DNA of 55,425 nt, taken from the NCBI GenBank assembly GCA_902478715.1, contig CABSMC010000005.1:1-55425 (forward strand). Direction: 5' to 3'. Under the pieces are notes generated by a model. The model was given only the letters and a program-made list of their open reading frames with translations. It made no database searches and was not told the DNA's origin. Origin of the DNA: an uncultured Adlercreutzia sp. Lineage in GTDB: Bacteria > Actinomycetota > Coriobacteriia > Coriobacteriales > Eggerthellaceae. The translations under genes were made by a program, and so were the position numbers. Shown piece after piece: positions 16,886-23,710 of the stretch; within the stretch, counting starts at the first letter, position 1; every line of letters starts with the position of its first letter.

Positions 16886-18502
16886 CTACTCTACGCCAGC
16901 CTGCGAGCGCTTCTCCAGGAACACCCCATCGGGGTGCTCGCCCAACAGCACGGCGTCAATGATACGATCTGCGGCTAGACCGCTTTTCTCGGCGGCTCTA
17001 TCCACCATGGCCGACCCAAGTACCCCGGGTACCGAGAGATCGCCATCAAGCGTTTGAACCAGCTCTTCGAAGGTGTTGCAGATCTCACCGGGAGCCGCAT
17101 CGTCGATCGTCTGGTGGACACCATGCACAAGTTCGTAGATTCTTTTGTCGGGAACGTAGAAAACGACGGGCTTTCCCTGGGGCAGGAAATCGTAGAAGCA
17201 CGACGAGTAGTCCGTTACGAGCACATCAGCCGCATAAAGCAAGTCGTTCAAACCCTCCTCGCTGAGATCCTTCAGGCGGCTCCGGTACGACTCGGGAATC
17301 GGCGGTGCATCCTTGATGAAATGGTGCATCTCAAACACGAAGTAGCTATTGGTGCACTCGCATAGTTCATAGAGCGTCGCAAAATCGAAGAAGTCCTCAT
17401 AGGGGTAATAGGCGTCTTTCTGCCCCGCTCCCCTAAACGTGGGAGCGAAAACGATAATGCGCCCCCTGCCCATCCAAGGATAGCGACCCAGCAAGCGCTC
17501 CAGCGCCCTCTCGCGAGCTCCTTCGGCGTAAACCTTGTCAAGACGGGGAATGCCTGTGGCGAGCAGAGCGGATTCCTCAATGCCGAAGACCTCCGCATAG
17601 GTTTCGCGAAGCTGAGCGTTGCCGACAATCCCGTAATCGTACCGGCGATGGGCGGAATGGTACGGGTTCGGCGATCCCGGGCGCCCGAAGCGGGCATAGC
17701 CAACCGACTTGAAACCCACCCCAGCGTGCCAAACCTGAACGAGCGTAACATCGTCGCCGGGATCAATGAAGTTGAACACCGGGCAAAAATCATCGACGAA
17801 GATGTAGTCGCTTCTCGCTATGGCGGCAATGTCCCCCAACCACGCGAAAAGGCTCTGCCGCCCGCCCATGGTGTTACGGTAGCGCTCGGAGATGCGGTAG
17901 CTCTGGCCCATTCCCCGTTCGCGCATGCGGTCGCGAACGGCCGCGAGGTTCCCTGTGGGCTTTTCGCCGTTTTCCTTTAGAAACAGCACTCGATTCCCCC
18001 CATGAGGAGAAAACGTCCTGATGAACTTATGGAAGAGGGCGAATGCCCTCTCTTCCATCGCGCGAAGTCCTTGACGTCGCTTGCGCGGGTTGACGTTCTT
18101 TTGATAATAGCCCACCTCAAGCTGAACGCTGACCCCTCCCCCTGCTCCCGCGCAGGCTTCGAAGGATACGATGCAGGCGCACCCGGCCATGCCATAGCGA
18201 AAGAGCCGGGTAAGCGACGGAAGCTTCTCGAGAACAGCTGGAGCAAAAGCAACATCTGAAGTCGATACTGTATCCAGCCGACAGAAAAACCACGTGCCCT
18301 CGCCGATGGGCTCCCTGCTCGCAGCATTGGTAATGCTCAGCCGCGCGTACCGCACTCCATTCCCGGATGCCTCTGAAGTCAACGGCAGAAGGCGATCGTC
18401 TTCCGCGCGACGTAGCGCCAGCTCTGCGTTCTCCGGGGCTCGGTACGCGAACGTCACGATAGCCCGCTCCCAAAGTATGTCTTCGATTATAATAGCGGAC
18501 AC
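16886..18502 (-). CDS. CDP-glycerol glycerophosphotransferase-type enzyme (TagF/TarF family)
   Basis: About 538 residues. The C-terminal 350 residues are the Glyphos_transf (PF04464) domain, a GT-B fold that transfers polyol phosphate from CDP-glycerol or CDP-ribitol to a growing teichoic-type polymer. VWHAGVGFKS lies near 258-267, then a HSAHRRYDYG stretch, the GIPRLD and FAPTFRG motifs, and TDYSSCFYDF near the C-terminus. The N-terminal 130 residues form a predicted beta-rich accessory region. I prefer GTG 18502 because GGAGG sits five bases upstream; an in-frame ATG at 18514 has no site. It is divergent from the next family member (18589), with about 85 bp between them for two promoters. 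Confidence 0.88.
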   Translation of the reverse strand: MSAIIIEDILWERAIVTFAYRAPENAELALRRAEDDRLLPLTSEASGNGVRYARLSITNAASREPIGEGTWFFCRLDTVSTSDVAFAPAVLEKLPSLTRLFRYGMAGCACIVSFEACAGAGGGVSVQLEVGYYQKNVNPRKRRQGLRAMEERAFALFHKFIRTFSPHGGNRVLFLKENGEKPTGNLAAVRDRMRERGMGQSYRISERYRNTMGGRQSLFAWLGDIAAIARSDYIFVDDFCPVFNFIDPGDDVTLVQVWHAGVGFKSVGYARFGRPGSPNPYHSAHRRYDYGIVGNAQLRETYAEVFGIEESALLATGIPRLDKVYAEGARERALERLLGRYPWMGRGRIIVFAPTFRGAGQKDAYYPYEDFFDFATLYELCECTNSYFVFEMHHFIKDAPPIPESYRSRLKDLSEEGLNDLLYAADVLVTDYSSCFYDFLPQGKPVVFYVPDKRIYELVHGVHQTIDDAAPGEICNTFEELVQTLDGDLSVPGVLGSAMVDRAAEKSGLAADRIIDAVLLGEHPDGVFLEKRSQAGVE

Positions 18503-18588
18503 GCGCACCTCCATGATCGATCATGCCACTCGCCATCATATCACGGGGGCTGCATTGTCCAGCTGTCGGCATTCAGGAGAACATCGCC

Positions 18589-19716
18589 TTGAAACCCCTC
18601 GCAATTCGCATCGGCATCGCGCTTTTAGCCGCCTGGTACGCATTCTGCCGCCTTTTCCCTACAAAGCGGCAGATCGTCTGCATCAGCAGGCAGAGCAATT
18701 ATGCGCCCGTGGATTTCCGCCTCATTCGGGATTACTTCCAGCAAAAGCATCCCGATTGGCGCGTTGCGATCTTGGCTCATACGCTAGAAAGCCCCATCGC
18801 TTACCTGCCCATCATGCTTCGCCAGGTATTCTACATGGCCACAAGTCGCGCCGTCGTCCTTGATTCCTACTGCATTGCCGCCAGCTTGCTCGGCTCCCGC
18901 ATCAAGGCGCCGGTAATTCAGATTTGGCACGCCCTTGGCAATATGAAGAAATTCGGGTACACCGCGCTGGGCACGGGCGAGGGACACAGTTCTACCACGG
19001 CCAGACTTATGCGTATGCACGAGGGCTATGACGCCGTTGCGGTATCCTCGCTCTCTTTCGCAAGGGACTTGGCGGCGGGGTTCAACGTCGAGGAGGACAT
19101 CCTCTTCGAGGCCCCCCTCCCCCGAACCGATCTGCTTACCGATCCCGAGCATCGCCGAAAGCAGCGGGAGGCCTTCGCGCGAGCACATCCGCAAACGGCG
19201 CAGCGCAAGGTGATCGTTTATTGTCCGACATTTCGAAAAGAGCAGTCGGACAACGAGGATGCGGCCATGGCGGCATTGACCGATGCGGTAGACTTCGATC
19301 GCTATTGCCTGGTGTTTAAGCCGCATCCCGTCAGCAAGCAGGTCATCGAAGACCCCCGCGTCATCACCATTCGCGGCGGGGACATCGATCCCCTTTATAG
19401 CGCAGACTACGTTATCAGCGACTACTCGACCGTCATGTACGAGGCCGGGCTCCTTCAAGCCCCCGTGTTTCTGTATGCTTACGACTGGAGCGAGTATCAC
19501 GGAAAGCGCTCGTTCAACATTGACCTCGAGCACGACGTCCCGACCTTGTTCACGGACGACCCTCGCGCCATCATGGAAGCCATCGAGAGCGGCACCTTCG
19601 ATCACGACGCCTTCCAGGCCTTCGTGCGGCGCAACATCGCTCTGCCGCCCCGCGGTACCTGCACCGAACAGCTTTGCGAGCGCATACTCGCTCTGGCCGA
19701 GAAGCCGGCCCACTAG
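18589..19716 (+). CDS. CDP-glycerol glycerophosphotransferase-like protein
   Basis: A 375-residue protein with the same Glyphos_transf fold as its divergent neighbour but without the long N-terminal extension. Motifs are IQIWHALGNMKKFGYTALG, VIVYCPTFRKEQ and YVISDYSTVMYEA. A hydrophobic N-terminal helix (LAIRIGIALLAAWYAFCRLF) suggests membrane anchoring. The start is taken as TTG 18589, nine bases after AGGAG; the frame is open upstream to 18523 without a better site. A shorter enzyme of this family may act as the primase (TagB-like) adding the first polyol phosphate, while the longer one polymerises. That split of labour is inferred. Confidence 0.85.
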   Translation: MKPLAIRIGIALLAAWYAFCRLFPTKRQIVCISRQSNYAPVDFRLIRDYFQQKHPDWRVAILAHTLESPIAYLPIMLRQVFYMATSRAVVLDSYCIAASLLGSRIKAPVIQIWHALGNMKKFGYTALGTGEGHSSTTARLMRMHEGYDAVAVSSLSFARDLAAGFNVEEDILFEAPLPRTDLLTDPEHRRKQREAFARAHPQTAQRKVIVYCPTFRKEQSDNEDAAMAALTDAVDFDRYCLVFKPHPVSKQVIEDPRVITIRGGDIDPLYSADYVISDYSTVMYEAGLLQAPVFLYAYDWSEYHGKRSFNIDLEHDVPTLFTDDPRAIMEAIESGTFDHDAFQAFVRRNIALPPRGTCTEQLCERILALAEKPAH

Positions 19717-19727
19717 GGAGAAGAACC

Positions 19728-21773
19728 ATGTGGGCAAGTTTCTTCCTTTGCGCCGCCGTCATCGTATTTGCGCTGTACCTTCCGGGCTACCTCCTCCTTC
19801 GCGGGGTCGGACTCTCCCGCACGCTTTCTTTGGGAGCGGCGCCCCTCGCAAGCGTCACGGGCTTTTGCTTGATCGCCGCAGCCTTGGGATTCGCCTCTGT
19901 TCCCTGCGGATGGCCGAACGTGTTTCTCCCCGTACTTGCAGCGGGCGTTCTGGTCTTCGGCATCTCGCGGCAGCGACGTCCAAGGCCCGCTGCTCCCGAC
20001 CGCAAGCAACTCGCACTCGCAGCCTTCTATCTCACCGTCGGCGCCCTCGTCTGTCTGTACGTGTTCGTGAAACCGCTCGACAGCCCCGAGTCGTTCTACT
20101 GCCGCTTCGACGACCAGACCCATTACAACCTCGCACGGCACTTCATCGACACCGGCGACTGGTCGGCGCTGCACCACAGCGACGGATCCGCCTCCCACAT
20201 CGCTTCGTCGAGCTACTATCCTTCCGCTTGGCACCTTATGGCCGCCCTCGCCTTCTCCCTCACCGGCATCGACCTCCCTATCGTCTTCAACGCCCTGAAC
20301 GCGGTGCTGGCCGGCCTTGTCTATCCGTTAAGCTCCTTGGCGCTCATGACGGCGCTCTTCCCCCGACGCCGGTCGGTCGTCGCTGCCGGCGCCGTTGCCA
20401 CCATGGCCTTCGCCTGCTTCCCCTGGGTTCTTCTGCTGAAAGGACAGCTCCTCGCCAATCTCATCAGCTTCTCCCTTGTTCCCGCGGCCTTGGCGCTCAT
20501 CATGCGCCCCTTCGACGAGGGAGGCCTCAAACATTGGAAGGGCATCGTCGCCGCCAGTATTCTGACCGTGACGTTTTTCGGCCTCGCCCATCCCAACGGG
20601 CTGTTCACCGCCCTGGTGTTCCTCGCCCCGTTCCTCATCCACAAGGCTGCCGAGGCCGCACGCCGCAGCCCGCGCCTCGCCCCGGGCAATCCCTTCCGAC
20701 GCGCGCCGCTCGTATGGCTTACCGGTGCGGTGCTGTGCTACGCCATCTGGCAGCTCATGCTCTATGCCCCGCCGCTTCAACAGGTGATTCTCTACGATAA
20801 CACCGGCAACTTGAACCTCTCCTGGCCCGAGAGCTTCTATGCCGCAGCAGCGTTCTCGCTCTACCCCGAGCAGCCTCCGCAGTGGATCCTAGCCGCCGTC
20901 TGCGTTATCGGCATCGTGGCGCTGGTGCGCCGCCGCCGGGCGTGGCTCGCGTTGCCCGGCACCTACATGCTGCTCGTATACGCCGCCTGCCGGTGCGTGG
21001 ATGCAGGCTACACGCTGCGAACCTTCCTCGCTGGCTTCTGGTACAGCGACCCCTATCGTATCCTCTGCTGCGCCGAGATCTTCCTCGTGCCCGTGGCCGC
21101 CACGGGCCTTGCCGCTATCGCCGGTTTCATCGCGAGGAGGGCGCGGCGCCTCTCGCTGAAGCCTGCGCTGGCGCTCGTGCTGGCGACGTTCTCGCTGGTC
21201 AACTTCTTTCCCGCCTTCGTTGCATCCCCTGAACACGACCTCCCCCGCGACGTGGAGGGGTCGCACTTCGTGCCAACCGTCGGCACGGCCTTCGGCTATT
21301 TCCATCTGCTCTTCGAAGAGGGCTACGATATGTCAGAAGAACAGATATACAGCGCCGACGAGGAAGCTTTCGTGCGCAGGGCGATGGAGATGATCCCGCC
21401 GGATGCCCTCGTCATCAACGATCCCCATGACGGGAGCGCCTTCGCCTACGGGTTAAACGGGCTGAACACCTACTATCGGCACATCGACCTGGGCACCGAG
21501 ACGGAAGCAAGCCCCCTCATCCGCGAGCACCTCGCCGAACTTGCCGCCGACCCGGAGGTGGCCCGGGCCGTTCAAGATGCCGGCGCAGCTTATGTTCTGC
21601 AGCTCGACCACGCCGTTCCCTTCGAGGACGGCGTCTGGCTCATTCAAACCAACGAGGACAATCGGAAGGACTTCGCCGGCATCGAAGCCGTAGACGAGGG
21701 CACCTCCGGTTTCGAGGTGGTCACGGAAGAGGGCGATATGCGCCTGTACCGGATCGCTCAGTCAAATCAGTAG
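19728..21773 (+). CDS. DUF6541-family polytopic membrane protein (paralogue)
   Basis: A 681-residue paralogue of the protein at 8273-10348 with the same plan: LYLPGYLLLRGVGLSRTLSL at the N-terminus, about twelve membrane helices, and an extracytoplasmic C-terminal domain containing DGSAFAYGLNGLNTYYR. The loop RFDDQTHYNLARHFIDT corresponds to the acidic loop seen in its paralogue. ATG 19728 follows AGGGAGAAG; the frame is open further upstream but within the preceding gene. It is co-directional with the glycerophosphotransferase-like gene (11-bp gap), and its last 7 bp overlap the end of the convergent tagH-like gene. Predicted glycan-modifying membrane enzyme; activity unproven. Confidence 0.78.
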   Translation: MWASFFLCAAVIVFALYLPGYLLLRGVGLSRTLSLGAAPLASVTGFCLIAAALGFASVPCGWPNVFLPVLAAGVLVFGISRQRRPRPAAPDRKQLALAAFYLTVGALVCLYVFVKPLDSPESFYCRFDDQTHYNLARHFIDTGDWSALHHSDGSASHIASSSYYPSAWHLMAALAFSLTGIDLPIVFNALNAVLAGLVYPLSSLALMTALFPRRRSVVAAGAVATMAFACFPWVLLLKGQLLANLISFSLVPAALALIMRPFDEGGLKHWKGIVAASILTVTFFGLAHPNGLFTALVFLAPFLIHKAAEAARRSPRLAPGNPFRRAPLVWLTGAVLCYAIWQLMLYAPPLQQVILYDNTGNLNLSWPESFYAAAAFSLYPEQPPQWILAAVCVIGIVALVRRRRAWLALPGTYMLLVYAACRCVDAGYTLRTFLAGFWYSDPYRILCCAEIFLVPVAATGLAAIAGFIARRARRLSLKPALALVLATFSLVNFFPAFVASPEHDLPRDVEGSHFVPTVGTAFGYFHLLFEEGYDMSEEQIYSADEEAFVRRAMEMIPPDALVINDPHDGSAFAYGLNGLNTYYRHIDLGTETEASPLIREHLAELAADPEVARAVQDAGAAYVLQLDHAVPFEDGVWLIQTNEDNRKDFAGIEAVDEGTSGFEVVTEEGDMRLYRIAQSNQ

Positions 21774-22525
21774 TTGCACTCGTAGTAGTCCACGGCCTCC
21801 TGGATGGGGCCGTCGAACTTCATCGTGCCCTTGTCCAGCACGATGCCGCGCGTGCAGAACTCCTGTGCCGCCGAGGAGGCGTGGGTCACGAAAATGACCG
21901 TCACGTCCTCGTCCTCCATGATCTCGCGCACGCGGGCAAAGCACTTCTCCTGAAACTGTTTGTCGCCCACCGAGAGCGCCTCGTCCACCACAAGGATCTC
22001 CGGATCGCTGGAAACCGCGAAGGCAAAACCCAGGCGGGCCTTCATGCCCGAGGAGTAAGTACGCACCGGCTGGTCGATGTACACGCCGAGGTCGGCGAAC
22101 TCAATCACCTTGGGCTCGAGGGCGGCGATCTCCTCGTTCTCCAGGCCGAGCGCATGGCCGCGCAGATAGATGTTCTCGCGCCCCGTCAGCTGCGAATCGA
22201 ATCCGGCCGTCAACTCCAGCAAAGCGCTCACGGCGCCGTTGACGGTCACCGTGCCCTTGGTGGGGAACGTCACGCCCGTGATCATCTTCAGCGCCGTCGA
22301 CTTCCCCGCGCCGTTGTGCCCGAGAAACGCCACCGCTTCGCCCTTCCGTATCTCGAAGGAAAGGTCGTTGCTGGCGTTCACCTTGGTGATGAGCTTGCGC
22401 TTGTCGCGGCTGCTGAACACGCTGAAGAAACGCTGCCGATCGTTCTCGTACAGCTTGTAGGTCTTCGTGACGTGATCGAACTTGATGGCGATGGGAGCCT
22501 GAGGATCCACCGAGCTAGAGGACAT
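21767..22525 (-). CDS. tagH: Polysaccharide/teichoic-acid ABC exporter, ATP-binding subunit
   Basis: A 252-residue ABC ATPase with Walker A GHNGAGKST at 69-77, signature YSSGMKARLGFA, Walker B ILVVDEALSVGD and H-loop VTHASS. The DEALSVGD extension and the long segment before Walker A are diagnostic of the Wzt/TagH subfamily. It lacks the C-terminal substrate-binding domain of O-antigen Wzt, like TagH-type exporters without extension. ATG 22525 overlaps the permease 3' end by 11 bp, so translation is coupled. It powers flipping of the lipid-linked polymer to the outer face. Confidence 0.92.
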   Translation of the reverse strand: MSSSSVDPQAPIAIKFDHVTKTYKLYENDRQRFFSVFSSRDKRKLITKVNASNDLSFEIRKGEAVAFLGHNGAGKSTALKMITGVTFPTKGTVTVNGAVSALLELTAGFDSQLTGRENIYLRGHALGLENEEIAALEPKVIEFADLGVYIDQPVRTYSSGMKARLGFAFAVSSDPEILVVDEALSVGDKQFQEKCFARVREIMEDEDVTVIFVTHASSAAQEFCTRGIVLDKGTMKFDGPIQEAVDYYECNY

Positions 22526-23324
22526 CGGCCACCTCCTCGTGAGTGCGGCGGTAGATGATCGCCGTGGCAATGGCGGTCACGACGAAGACGATGACAAACC
22601 CGATGATCGCCTCGGGCTTGTCCCAGATCCACATCTTGTCGTACACCGCGCAGCGATACATGGTGACGATGAAGGTGATCGGGTTGAACATGAGAATGAG
22701 CTCGATGGCGGGAATCCCCAGATTGAACACGTTGAAGATAATGCCCGACAGCCAGAACAGCGGCGTAGAGAGCGTCTTCAGCAAGTTCATGAAGTCCTTG
22801 CTGATGGCCGAAAGCAAGCTCGTCATGAGGGAGAACATGTCGAAAAAGACGAACATGAGCACCATGGCCACTGGCAGCTGCAAAAGATACAGGTCAAGCG
22901 GCTGGCCGCAGATGAAGTGTATCGCGAGCAGTGCCACCACAAGACCAATCTGAATGACGAAATTCGAGATGCTGTAGATAGTCGGAATACCGGCCAAGGG
23001 AAACTTTATTTTCGTAACCAGATACGAGTAACGGCTGAACACGTTGACGCCCTGGCCGATCATGTCCTGGATATAGAACCAGGGAATAAGGCCACCCACT
23101 AGCCAGAGAACGTACGGCACGTCCGACCCCGTCTGATCCGCGCTTTTAAGGCCAACACCCAAGGCGAACCAGAACACCAGGATGTACACCGCCGGCTTCG
23201 CAAAGAACCACAGGGGGCCAAGTACCGCGCCCGCTGAAATTTTCTTCAGATCGAACAGCCCCAGGCTCAAGATCTGCTTGCGCCATTGCCACTGTTCCTT
23301 GAGTATCTCCGAGAGCGTGCCCAC
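22515..23324 (-). CDS. tagG: Polysaccharide/teichoic-acid ABC exporter, permease subunit
   Basis: An ABC-2 type permease of about 269 residues with six hydrophobic segments and the N-terminal EILKEQWQWRKQILSL amphipathic helix typical of TagG/Wzm. Its partner ATPase overlaps its 3' end. I place the start at GTG 23324 because homologues begin close to this point and GAGG is just upstream, although the three-base spacing is short. TTG 23342 is an alternative with no visible site. With TagH it forms the exporter for the polymer built by the surrounding enzymes. Confidence 0.9.
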   Translation of the reverse strand: MGTLSEILKEQWQWRKQILSLGLFDLKKISAGAVLGPLWFFAKPAVYILVFWFALGVGLKSADQTGSDVPYVLWLVGGLIPWFYIQDMIGQGVNVFSRYSYLVTKIKFPLAGIPTIYSISNFVIQIGLVVALLAIHFICGQPLDLYLLQLPVAMVLMFVFFDMFSLMTSLLSAISKDFMNLLKTLSTPLFWLSGIIFNVFNLGIPAIELILMFNPITFIVTMYRCAVYDKMWIWDKPEAIIGFVIVFVVTAIATAIIYRRTHEEVADVL

Positions 23325-23556
23325 GATCCTCGTTTCTCGCAACCGATAATCAGCGAGCTTCTATTCTACCATTGCTTCGCCGCCATCACAGTACCCATAC
23401 GGGATTCATCGACCGCAGGGAGTCGGATGCCACACAGAACGGTTTTCTACCCTCGTCCACAAATCTGCTATCATAGTTGCCGTGAAAAACGCATAGCGTT
23501 TTGTAAAGGAGGGGCTTCGAAAGAGGATCCTCCTTAGTTTTTCTACACCTCTCTCG
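23325..23556. other. Intergenic region before the tagGH-like operon
   Basis: No gene is supported. It holds a small hairpin (arms 23486-23492 and 23496-23502) and a second inverted repeat AAGGAGG...CCTCCTT near 23506-23536. Together with the wecA 3' remnant this makes a 370-bp gap that should contain the tagGH promoter on the minus strand. Confidence 0.5.
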
Positions 23557-23645
23557 CCCGTGCTGGCCGTCCCAGCAGGGCTTGTCCTCTTAAAGGGTGT
23601 AGCGGCCGAGGCGGTGACAGAACAGGATCCGCCGAGGCGCCACAC
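23557..23645 (-). pseudogene. Decayed duplicate of the wecA 3' end
   Basis: These 89 bp align along their whole length, with one small gap and scattered substitutions, to 26686-26784, the last 99 bp of the wecA-like gene. Both copies are in the same orientation, so they are direct repeats that flank the primase-helicase gene. Shared blocks include GAGGCGCCACA at one end and GCCCGTGC at the other. The copy no longer keeps the wecA frame. Confidence 0.75.
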
Positions 23646-23710
23646 TTCCCTAATGCAAAAATATTTCCGCATTCGATATAGAAATATTTTCTCAGGGATG
23701 CTGTGATTTC

